Shown: piece by piece, positions 1-5,688 of the stretch | How positions within the stretch are numbered: the first letter of the stretch is position 1 | Layout: each line of letters opens with the position of its first letter | Assembly (NCBI GenBank): GCA_023412755.1 | Contig: JAEZCB010000260.1 | Span: 1 to 5,688 of the forward strand | Direction: 5' to 3' | DNA length: 5,688 nt | Origin: Bacteroidota bacterium | GTDB lineage: Bacteria; Bacteroidota; Bacteroidia; Flavobacteriales_F; PHOS-HE28 | The notes under the pieces: model-generated | Databases searched by the model: none | What the model saw: only the letters and a program-made list of their open reading frames with translations | Told to the model about the DNA's origin: nothing | Translations under genes and position numbers: made by a program

Positions 1-19
1 GAGGTGGCCCCTGTGCCGC

Positions 20-50
20 ATTTGCTTTGCACCATCGTTCAAAAGCAAAT
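20..50. promoter_or_regulatory. Perfect 9-bp inverted repeat just upstream of the first HmuY-like gene
   Basis: The arms ATTTGCTTT (20-28) and AAAGCAAAT (42-50) are exact reverse complements separated by 13 bases, and the right arm ends three bases before the ATG at 54. The left arm overlaps TTGCTTTG (22-29), which matches the Bacteroidota -7 consensus TAnnTTTG at all fixed positions but one. The matching -33 box would fall at or before the window edge and cannot be checked. The repeat could be an operator for a repressor, or an mRNA hairpin that limits ribosome access. It does not resemble a classical Fur box. The symmetry is seen directly; the regulatory role is inferred. Confidence 0.45.
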
Positions 51-53
51 TCG

Positions 54-1286
54 ATGAAATACTTTACCCTGTTCGGGTTCTCCTTTCTGTTCACCGCCAT
101 TCAGGCTCAGGAAACGGTCACCGTGACCACCGGACCTGGCAACGCCGTCCAGACCTACTACAGCCTACAGAATGGTGTGGTGGACAGCCGTCCGCTCAAT
201 GAGTGGGACCTGGCCTTTGAGATCCCCGGATTCACCGCCAGTATCCTTGTGAACACAGCCAAAGGCATGCAAGCGTGGAAAGCACCCTATGCTGTCGCAA
301 GTTGGAATGATGTGGATACCACCGGCATGGCGGCAAGCTGGATCCGCATCCACAACAGCGATACCTCCTGGAGCCATGGCGCGTTGAATCAAGGACTTAC
401 CGAAGATGAATTCGATCTGGGTTGGGGCATGTACAATTTCGTTACCCATCAGGTGGCCGGGGATAGCATCTTCGTGTTGAAACTGGCCAACGGCGAGTAC
501 AAGAAACTGCGCATCGATGGGTTGGTCTCCAGTACATACACCTTCACATGGGCTTCTTTGGATGGATCGAATGAGCAGACCGGCACGCTTTCCAAAGGAG
601 GGTTCGCGGGTAAGAATTTCGGCTACTATTCGTTGGATAACGCCGAGGTGATCGACAGGGAGCCGGCTTCCAGCGATTGGGACCTGGTATTCACCAAATA
701 CGTGGCACTTTCACCTTCAGCCTATCCCGTAACAGGGGTGCTCACCAACCGCAACAGACCCGCGCTTCGTGTGGATGGGGTCGAACCTGCGTTGGCCGAT
801 TGGCAGGAGGGGGAATATTCCAACCACATCAACACCATCGGCTACGACTGGAAGACATTCAACATGCAGACCTTCCAGTATGAGTATGATGAAGATCTCT
901 CCTTCTTTGTGTATGATGCTGATGGCAACGTGTGGCAACTGTTGTTCTTCGAATTCGGTGGTGCCAGCACGGGCGATATCAGCTTCACGCAACAACTTAT
1001 GAGCGCAGTGAGCGTGGAAGAGGTGCTGAATGGCAATGAGTACTTCACCCTGTTCCCCAATCCGGCACGAGACGGTCATGTACAGCTCTTGATCGGCGGT
1101 GATATCCGGAATGCCGTGGTGACGCTGCACGATATGAGCGGCCGCATGGTGTCCCAGCAGATGTTGACCGGTTTGGATAATGGCACATTGCACACCATGG
1201 ATATCAGCCCGCTCCCTGGTGGCATGTATGTGGTGCGGTTGGTAGGTGCGGGTGTTTCCGCCAGCCAGCGTCTCGTGATAGAATGA
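54..1286 (+). CDS. Secreted double HmuY-like protein with T9SS type A sorting domain
   Basis: This 410-residue protein is probably an extracellular heme- or ligand-binding protein of the HmuY family. Residues 1-18 (MKYFTLFGFSFLFTAIQA) form a signal peptide. HmuY hallmarks are WDLAF (51-55), WDLVF (209-213), IGYDWK (262-267), the segment FFVYDADG (284-291) and STGDISF (305-311). The first and second halves resemble each other: YYSLQN (35-40) matches YYSLDN (191-196), W51 matches W209, W124 matches W266, and IFVLKLANG (139-147) matches the segment ending at G291. This suggests two tandem HmuY-like domains. Residues about 325-410 are a Por secretion tail: LFPNPA (333-338), a LHDMSGRMV strand, a PGGMYVVRL strand and the terminal SQRLVIE. 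This tail directs export by T9SS. The ATG at 54 was chosen because it places the signal peptide at the very N-terminus; an upstream in-frame TTG (27) would add nine polar residues. A terminator follows closely, so the gene is probably transcribed apart from the receptor. Family assignment is firm; the ligand is inferred. Confidence 0.9.
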   Translation: MKYFTLFGFSFLFTAIQAQETVTVTTGPGNAVQTYYSLQNGVVDSRPLNEWDLAFEIPGFTASILVNTAKGMQAWKAPYAVASWNDVDTTGMAASWIRIHNSDTSWSHGALNQGLTEDEFDLGWGMYNFVTHQVAGDSIFVLKLANGEYKKLRIDGLVSSTYTFTWASLDGSNEQTGTLSKGGFAGKNFGYYSLDNAEVIDREPASSDWDLVFTKYVALSPSAYPVTGVLTNRNRPALRVDGVEPALADWQEGEYSNHINTIGYDWKTFNMQTFQYEYDEDLSFFVYDADGNVWQLLFFEFGGASTGDISFTQQLMSAVSVEEVLNGNEYFTLFPNPARDGHVQLLIGGDIRNAVVTLHDMSGRMVSQQMLTGLDNGTLHTMDISPLPGGMYVVRLVGAGVSASQRLVIE

Positions 1287-1307
1287 TCCAGGTCGTTGCT
1301 CCGATCG

Positions 1308-1340
1308 AAGCCCCGGACATCGCGTCCGGGGCTTTTTGTT
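1308..1340 (+). terminator. Strong intrinsic terminator after the first HmuY-like gene
   Basis: An 11-bp perfect stem pairs 1308-1318 (AAGCCCCGGAC) with 1324-1334. The loop is the five bases ATCGC, and a T-rich run continues to 1340. It lies 21 bases beyond the TGA at 1284-1286. The GC-rich stem and T tract make it a textbook rho-independent terminator on the plus strand. It should separate transcription of the T9SS-secreted protein from the receptor gene, apart from any read-through. The A's on the 5' side are too few for a convincing bidirectional terminator. Confidence 0.92.
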
Positions 1341-1486
1341 GCCGGGTAAGGCGGTCCATATACAAATGCATTTACCAGTACGGAAGGAAAAATGACGATC
1401 GTTAGTTGGTGCAGGTTTACGCTCCCATGACACAGCAAGCTGCCTGATCGCAAGTCCTTTGTGCTCTGTCCTGTGATGGGAAAGGC
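1341..1486 (+). other. Intergenic leader of the receptor operon, with a 10-bp palindrome
   Basis: These 146 bases should hold the promoter and 5' leader of the receptor-lipoprotein operon, because a terminator lies directly upstream. AAATGCATTT at 1364-1373 is a perfect 10-bp palindrome. I see no good match to the Bacteroidota promoter pattern (TTTG at -33 plus TAnnTTTG at -7) and no Fur-like box. Upstream of the ATG at 1487, GGGA (1478-1481) and AAGG (1482-1485) are only weak ribosome-binding candidates. Confidence 0.35.
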
Positions 1487-3754
1487 ATGTTCGATCTAAA
1501 GCGGATCATACTCCTGCTGTGCATGTGGTCCGGGCTGTTGGCTTCTCAAGCACAGCTCACGGTCATGGTACAGGATGCTGTGAATGGCCATGGCATCCCT
1601 TACGCCCACATCGTATGGCAGCCATTGATCGGCGGAGATGGCCAGATGACCGTGACAGCAGCGGATGGAAAGGTCGTACTCCCCATATCATCAGGGGATG
1701 TCCGGCACGGCCTGGTGCTGCGTGTGAGCTTCGTAGGTTTCAATACCTACACGGACACGATCCATGATCTAGGCGACCGCACCTATCAATTGGAGCGCGG
1801 CTCATACGACCTGCCGGAGGTGGTGATCACTGGCCAGTATGCTCCAACAGCGCCGGAACGCGCAGTGCATCGGGTGAAGGTGTTGGACAGACAACAGATC
1901 GACCGCATGGCCGCTAACAACCTTGGTGAGGCCTTGCGGAATGAGTTGAACATCCGGCTGGCGCAGGACAACGTCCTTGGCACCTCCATGAGCATGCAGG
2001 GCATGGGTGGCGAGAATGTGAAGATCCTGATCGATGGCATCCCCGTTATCGGTCGCCAGGATGGCAACATCGATCTCGCACAGATCGACCTCACGGGCAT
2101 AGAACGGGTGGAGATCATAGAAGGTCCGCTCAGCGTGAATTATGGCACCAATGCACTTGCTGGTACGATCAACCTGATCACCAGGAAAAGCGGTGGCGCA
2201 CCGGGTTCTCTGAAAGCTGCCGCTTATGCCGAACATATCGGCCGGCTGAACACCACGGCCACTGCAACGCGCCATTGGGGGCACCATGGATTGGTGATCA
2301 CCGGTGGCCGTAATTTCTTTTCTGGATGGGATCCTTCGCGGCCGGGCATACCAAGCTTCGCTCCTGCGCTCGCTGATACCAACCGCTACCAGCAATGGAA
2401 GCCGCGTGAGCAGTATTTCGGCCGCCTCAACTACCGCTGGACCGGTCAACGATGGACCTTTGGGTACAAAGGTGAAGGCATGCACGATGTCATCATCAAC
2501 AAAGGCCGTCCTCGCGCACCGTTCTTTGAAACGGCTTTTGATGAACGCTACACCACCCTGCGTCTGGATAATGCCGTTTTTGTTGAAGGACGTTTCAATA
2601 ATGGAAAACGGTTGAATTTCCATGCTGCGCATGACCGTTATGGCCGCACACGGAACACTTGGTTCCGAGATCTTACCACGTTGGGAGAACAGCTCGCGGA
2701 GATCGAGGGCATGCAGGATACCACCCGCTTCACACTGAACAACGTGCGTGCGGTGTTCTCGTCAGCACCAGATAGTTCCAAGCTGGCCTATGAAGCAGGC
2801 ATGGATCTGAATCTGGAGACCGGTACCGGTGAACGTATCGGTGGTGGGGAACAGGAGATCGGGGACTATGCGGTCTTTGCAAGCTTGGAATACCGTCCGT
2901 TGGAGAAGATCACCATTCGCCCAGGTTTAAGAGCGGCATACAACACCCGGTATGGTGCCCCTGTGATCCCATCGCTCAACGTGCGCTGGCAAGTGAACAA
3001 AGGGTTCACATGGCGTGCTTCTTACGCGCAAGGTTTCAGGGCCCCTTCGCTCAAGGAGCTGTATTTCTTCTTTGTGGATGTCAATCACGACATCATCGGC
3101 AACGAAGATCTGAACGCGGAACGTTCGCATAACATCAGCACCGCCCTCAGTTATCGCCATGCGAAGAACAAAGGCGTGTATAAAAGTGAGATCACCGTTT
3201 TCCACAACATCATCGATGACCTCATCACACTCGCACTGGTCGGGGGAACGCGGTACAGCTATGTCAACATCGGTGAGTTCCGGACACTAGGGGGCAGCAT
3301 CGGCACCAGTTGGGACAATGGTCATTATATCATTTCATTGGGTGGCGCCATCACCGGCAGGCACGATGAGCTATCGGCCAGCTTGAATGAAGGGTATCTC
3401 TTCACACCGGAAGTGCGTGGCTCGTTCACCAGGCAATGGTTGCGGAAGGGGTGGAGTGCGTCGATCTTCTGGAAATACCAGGGAGAACAGGCGAACTATG
3501 TGCAGGTGGGCGAGGATGAAGTGATGCGCAGTACCATCTCGCCTTTCCAAATGGCGGATGCCACGATCACCAAGCAACTTTGGAGCAAACGTTTCGCGAT
3601 CACCGCTGGATGCAAGGATCTTTTCGATGTTCAGAACGTGAACGCGGCACTGGCCGGAGGCATTCACAGTGGTGGGGGAGGTTCGATCCCCATGACCACC
3701 GGCCGCACCTATTTCCTGCGCTTGGAAATGGATCTGAAGAAGAAGACCCAATGA
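1487..3754 (+). CDS. TonB-dependent outer-membrane receptor, HmuR-like (probable heme uptake)
   Basis: This 755-residue protein is a full-length TonB-dependent receptor that would import a ligand, probably heme, across the outer membrane. Residues 1-22 are a signal peptide ending LLASQA. About 23-105 form a carboxypeptidase-regulatory-like beta-sandwich common in Bacteroidota receptors. LPEVVITG (109-116) is the TonB-box-like segment. About 122-234 form the plug, including ILIDGIPV, ERVEIIEGP (206-214) and YGTNALAGTINLITR. The remainder is the beta-barrel, ending in an aromatic-rich final strand (RTYFLRLEMDL). FRAP (517-520) and NEDL (539-542) correspond to the FRAP/NPDL motif pair of heme receptors, with H534 between them where those receptors carry a conserved histidine. 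The second motif has E in place of the usual P. The stop overlaps the start of the downstream HmuY-like lipoprotein, giving an operon like hmuYR in reverse gene order. Receptor identity is certain; heme specificity is inferred from motifs and neighbours. Confidence 0.93.
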   Translation: MFDLKRIILLLCMWSGLLASQAQLTVMVQDAVNGHGIPYAHIVWQPLIGGDGQMTVTAADGKVVLPISSGDVRHGLVLRVSFVGFNTYTDTIHDLGDRTYQLERGSYDLPEVVITGQYAPTAPERAVHRVKVLDRQQIDRMAANNLGEALRNELNIRLAQDNVLGTSMSMQGMGGENVKILIDGIPVIGRQDGNIDLAQIDLTGIERVEIIEGPLSVNYGTNALAGTINLITRKSGGAPGSLKAAAYAEHIGRLNTTATATRHWGHHGLVITGGRNFFSGWDPSRPGIPSFAPALADTNRYQQWKPREQYFGRLNYRWTGQRWTFGYKGEGMHDVIINKGRPRAPFFETAFDERYTTLRLDNAVFVEGRFNNGKRLNFHAAHDRYGRTRNTWFRDLTTLGEQLAEIEGMQDTTRFTLNNVRAVFSSAPDSSKLAYEAGMDLNLETGTGERIGGGEQEIGDYAVFASLEYRPLEKITIRPGLRAAYNTRYGAPVIPSLNVRWQVNKGFTWRASYAQGFRAPSLKELYFFFVDVNHDIIGNEDLNAERSHNISTALSYRHAKNKGVYKSEITVFHNIIDDLITLALVGGTRYSYVNIGEFRTLGGSIGTSWDNGHYIISLGGAITGRHDELSASLNEGYLFTPEVRGSFTRQWLRKGWSASIFWKYQGEQANYVQVGEDEVMRSTISPFQMADATITKQLWSKRFAITAGCKDLFDVQNVNAALAGGIHSGGGGSIPMTTGRTYFLRLEMDLKKKTQ

Positions 3755-4719
3755 TAAGGAACACCACCATCGGGTTTTTGTCGATCATGCTTCTAAGCGG
3801 TTGCATGAAGGAGGAGTTGCCTGTTCCCGCGCATACTCTAGGTGAAGCCAGGACCATGACGGTTTGTATGGGTAGCGCATACCAGGACCAGGTATGGGTA
3901 GATCTGTCCACCGGCAACATTGTCTCCACCAATAACAAGACCGTCTGGGATCTGGCGTTCGAAAGTGCGGACCAAGGCTGGCGGGTGATGCTGAACGGTT
4001 CGCGGTTGATGACGGCGTGGGACCTGGGCGCGGTGGAGATCACGCAACCATCGGATACCATTGGTATGTATGCGGGCCGGCGCATAGATGCTCCGAGCGG
4101 CCATCCGGACAGCACCGCTTTCGGAGATTGGCGCGCAACGGGGAACGTTTACCTGCTGGACCTGGGATTCAATGCGTTCGGGGCACATTTGGGATTCCGC
4201 AAAGTGAGGGTGAACAGCGTTGATCATTCCAATTACATATTCGAATGGGCTGGATTGGATGGAAGCGGGCATGGCTCGATCACTTTGCAGAAGGATCCAA
4301 CCCGCACCTATACCTATTTCAGCTTCGCGAATGGTCCAATGGTCATAGAACCGGAGCGCGGCACTTGGGATCTGGTCTTCACCCAATACACACATCAATT
4401 CTATGTTCCTTATCTACCCTACATCGTTTCCGGCGTGCTCGTGGATGGGAGCATGACCCAGGTGGCCAGGATCCCGAATTCGATCTTCGAGGAGATCGGA
4501 CCACAGCAGGCCGAAGCATTCCCTTTCGAAAGCAAAAGGGACATCATCGGGTATGATTGGAAGTATTATTCCTTCGACACCGGTTCTTACACAGTGGACC
4601 AGGGTCTATGTTTCATCGTCCGCAGCCATGACGGTCTGCTGCATAAGCTACGGTTCATCGATTTCTACAGTTCCACCGGTCAGCCCGGCTGTCCTACATT
4701 GGAGGTGGTGCCATTATAG
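3751..4719 (+). CDS. HmuY-family lipoprotein, double-domain (probable surface heme-binding partner of the receptor)
   Basis: This 322-residue protein has a lipoprotein signal with the lipobox LSGC, and C18 would be the lipidated residue. It would therefore sit on the outer membrane, probably surface-exposed beside the receptor. HmuY-type motifs are WDLAF (from W66), the VMLNGS segment, WDLVF (from W206), IGYDWK (266-271) and STG (308-310). It aligns along its length with the secreted protein at 54-1286 and shows the same two-halved build, but it stops right after the second half and has no T9SS tail. The last residues (QPGCPTLEVVPL) diverge from the usual STGxxxF ending. Histidines that might bind heme include H215, in YTHQFY just after WDLVF; this is only a candidate. 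The start at 3751 is supported by the lipobox and by the 4-base ATGA overlap with the receptor stop, which implies translational coupling. An extension upstream to 3580 would only re-read receptor sequence. Family is clear; ligand is inferred. Confidence 0.88.
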   Translation: MIRNTTIGFLSIMLLSGCMKEELPVPAHTLGEARTMTVCMGSAYQDQVWVDLSTGNIVSTNNKTVWDLAFESADQGWRVMLNGSRLMTAWDLGAVEITQPSDTIGMYAGRRIDAPSGHPDSTAFGDWRATGNVYLLDLGFNAFGAHLGFRKVRVNSVDHSNYIFEWAGLDGSGHGSITLQKDPTRTYTYFSFANGPMVIEPERGTWDLVFTQYTHQFYVPYLPYIVSGVLVDGSMTQVARIPNSIFEEIGPQQAEAFPFESKRDIIGYDWKYYSFDTGSYTVDQGLCFIVRSHDGLLHKLRFIDFYSSTGQPGCPTLEVVPL

Positions 4720-4882
4720 CGCCGGTTTCCGCTTCAGTTGAGGACGCAGGACATGGGTTGGAAACCCTGGGTTCTCTGCATGAGGGACATGAGCTTTGCT
4801 CGCGGGGGAGAAGCTCCTGAACTGATGGTCGTGTTCCGAAAACAACCTTCTTGCCCTGAACCCCTCACCCCATTTTGAGCAC
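4720..4882 (+). other. Non-coding 3' region of the receptor-lipoprotein operon, two weak hairpins
   Basis: No gene is visible here. GGGTT (4755-4759) and AACCC (4763-4767) form a short hairpin with a three-base loop. GAGCTT (4791-4796) and AAGCTC (4811-4816) pair exactly, and CTC (4799-4801) with GAG (4808-4810) extend the stem inward past a two-base bulge. Neither is followed by a T run, so they are not terminators. They could stabilise the 3' end of the mRNA or mean nothing. Transcription of the operon probably runs through to the terminator at 4883-4909. Confidence 0.3.
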
Positions 4883-4909
4883 AGTGTCCGCGTCTTGTGG
4901 ACACTTTTT
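4883..4909 (+). terminator. Intrinsic terminator of the receptor-lipoprotein operon
   Basis: AGTGTCCGC (4883-4891) pairs with GTGGACACT (4897-4905) as a 9-bp stem with one G-U pair. The loop is GTCTT, and a run of five T's (4905-4909) follows. The orientation fits plus-strand transcription ending the operon of the receptor and lipoprotein, 163 bases past the lipoprotein stop. On the other strand there is no T run after the stem, so it would not serve the minus-strand permease gene. Confidence 0.8.
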
Positions 4910-5053
4910 CACCAAGACAGGAGATGAAGCTTGATCGTTGCTTTTCCCGTGATGAATGGTTCTTACCAAACCCACGGGTGTTCGATCCAACGCTTCACCA
5001 CTACAAAGAACGTTGATCCTACGGTGATCCGTCTATTATTCGATCGTCTTAAC
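4910..5053. other. Non-coding spacer with one interrupted hairpin
   Basis: No coding sequence is supported in this stretch. CCCGTG (4946-4951) pairs with CACGGG (4973-4978), and inside it TGGT (4957-4960) pairs with ACCA (4965-4968) around a TCTT loop, giving a two-tier hairpin with an internal loop. If the remnant downstream was once an expressed gene, this stretch would have been its promoter and leader. I see no convincing promoter in it. Confidence 0.25.
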
Positions 5054-5273
5054 ATGCGTTATTTCCTTCTCCTCCTCCTGTGGATGCTATTGTGCCACTT
5101 CTTCGAGCATCACGGTGTTCGATAGTTGCGTACATCCCGTTTTCATCCCGAACACCTTCATACCGAATAGCGATGAGGTCAATGATGTGCTGGTGCCGGT
5201 TTATGATCCCTGGTCCATGCGCTACTGGATACACGACCGCTGGGGCTGTCAGATCTTTAGCAGCGATGGTGGA
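5054..5273 (+). pseudogene. Remnant: signal-peptide start plus decayed T9SS type B (gliding-motility) C-terminal domain
   Basis: An ATG at 5054 opens MRYFLLLLLWMLLC, which looks like the start of an exported protein, but that frame ends at a TAG after 23 codons. In the +1-shifted frame, open from 5028, the sequence reads FIPNTFIPN (5142-5168), then NSDEVND (5166-5186), then DRWG (5235-5246) and QIF. This is the order of the gliding-motility-associated/CHU_C domain (FxPNAFTPN, NGDGxND, xRWGxxIF), the type B sorting signal of T9SS. The NGDG loop has become NSDE, each G lost by what looks like a single G-to-A change. The domain stops after SSDGG, before the usual GWDG and final strands, right where the convergent permease gene ends. 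The shifted frame has no ATG of its own. I read it as the scar of a gene with its middle deleted, a frameshift near 5095 and a truncated 3' end. A sequencing error could explain the frameshift but not the truncation. Confidence 0.6.
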
Positions 5274-5287
5274 GCATGCTGCGCTGA

Positions 5288-5688
5288 TCATTCCCACCTC
5301 AACGCCTTCACCGGATCCGTCTGCGCCGCACGCACCGCCCTAAAGCTCACCGTGAGCGCCGCGATCAGCAGCACCACCAGACCCGCACCCACGAACACCC
5401 CCGGATCGATCGACGTGCGGAAGGCGAACGTCTCCAACCAACGCTGCACACCGTACCACGCGAGCGGCACGGCGATCAGCGATGCAAGCACCACCAGCAC
5501 AAGAAAATCACGTGTCACCAGATAAGTGATCTGGCCCATCTCAGCACCAAGTACCTTGCGTATCCCGATCTCGCGCGTGCGTTTCTGTGCCGTCCAGGAA
5601 GCCAGCGCGAACAACCCGAGACATGCGATGAATACCGCGAACAACGAGAACAGGCCCACCAGTTTCGCGAGCTTGCCCTGCGCATCGT
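5288..5688 (-). CDS. ABC transporter permease, MacB/FtsX family, C-terminal part (runs off right edge)
   Basis: The 132 visible C-terminal residues belong to an FtsX-like permease (MacB_PCD/FtsX family), the membrane part of an ABC exporter working with a separate ATPase. Family members act on lipoproteins, peptides or antimicrobials; the substrate here cannot be told. Three hydrophobic segments are visible: one around LFAVFIACLGLFALASW, one around FLVLVVLASLIAVPLAWY, and one around VFVGAGLVVLLIAAL. The cytoplasmic signature RTREIGIRKVLGA follows the first, as in Bacteroidota members, and the protein ends with the typical AAQTDPVKALRWE. The stop (TGA) is at 5290-5288. The gene starts beyond the window, where most of its length (these proteins are usually near 800 residues) must lie. 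It is convergent with the genes on its left and functionally unrelated to them as far as can be seen. No terminator for it is evident to the left of its stop. Confidence 0.93.
   Translation of the reverse strand, partial: DAQGKLAKLVGLFSLFAVFIACLGLFALASWTAQKRTREIGIRKVLGAEMGQITYLVTRDFLVLVVLASLIAVPLAWYGVQRWLETFAFRTSIDPGVFVGAGLVVLLIAALTVSFRAVRAAQTDPVKALRWE

Noticed and set aside
27..53. Upstream in-frame TTG start for the first HmuY-like gene
   Set aside because: It would put nine polar residues before a well-formed signal peptide and would lie inside the inverted repeat; the ATG at 54 is better.
1392..1430. Twelve-codon open frame in the receptor leader, with GGAAGG upstream
   Set aside because: A regulatory leader peptide is possible, but the peptide shows no attenuation-type codon run or linked hairpin-terminator, so it is not supported.
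717..1433. Long minus-strand open frame (238 codons)
   Set aside because: It lies opposite the HmuY-like gene and its terminator, its translation has no recognisable domain, and the plus-strand protein is unmistakable.
1341..1486. Fur box or typical Bacteroidota promoter before the receptor gene
   Set aside because: No segment matches the Fur consensus or the paired TTTG / TAnnTTTG boxes well enough to call.
1802..2632. Long minus-strand open frame (276 codons) inside the receptor gene
   Set aside because: It is antisense to the plug and early barrel of a certain receptor; composition looks like a shadow frame.
3580..3750. N-terminal extension of the lipoprotein gene back to 3580
   Set aside because: The extra 57 residues are an out-of-frame reading of the receptor's last strands, and they would bury the lipoprotein signal.
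5274..5525. Continuation of the shifted frame of the sorting-domain remnant into the permease region
   Set aside because: Similarity to the sorting domain stops after SSDGG; beyond that the frame merely reads the antisense of the permease gene.
1..5688. CRISPR array, tRNA, rRNA, insertion sequence or attachment site
   Set aside because: No regularly spaced repeats, cloverleaf, transposase motif or terminal inverted repeats with target duplications were seen.

Overview
The window looks like a stretch of a Bacteroidota chromosome, most likely a Flavobacteriales-type organism with moderate GC. Four things point that way: a C-terminal sorting domain of the type IX secretion system (T9SS), a TonB-dependent receptor with an N-terminal carboxypeptidase-regulatory-like domain, HmuY-family proteins, and a MacB/FtsX-type permease of the kind abundant in this phylum. 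Start codons mostly lack strong Shine-Dalgarno sites, which also fits. The species cannot be named from the sequence.

Layout from left to right. (1) 54-1286 (+): a secreted HmuY-family protein with a T9SS type A tail. It is preceded by a perfect 9-bp inverted repeat (20-50) and followed by a strong intrinsic terminator (1308-1340). (2) A short non-coding gap, 1341-1486. (3) 1487-3754 (+): a TonB-dependent outer-membrane receptor with the FRAP/NxDL-type motif pair and intervening histidine typical of heme receptors. (4) 3751-4719 (+): a second HmuY-family protein, this time a lipoprotein, whose start overlaps the receptor stop (ATGA). (5) 4720-5053: non-coding, with two weak hairpins and one convincing intrinsic terminator (4883-4909). 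(6) 5054-5273 (+): a broken remnant made of a signal-peptide-like start and, in another reading frame, a decayed T9SS type B (gliding-motility-associated) C-terminal domain. (7) 5288 to the right edge (-): the C-terminal part of an ABC transporter permease.

The central module is a HmuY / TonB receptor / HmuY set. By analogy with HmuYR of Porphyromonas gingivalis, the HmuY-like proteins would capture heme (or a related ligand) outside the cell or at its surface, and the receptor would import it using TonB energy. Two things stand out. The HmuY-like proteins on either side of the receptor are paralogues sent to the surface by different routes (T9SS versus lipoprotein anchoring). Each also appears to be built from two tandem HmuY-like halves rather than the single domain of classical HmuY. 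Ligand identity is inferred from family, not proven.
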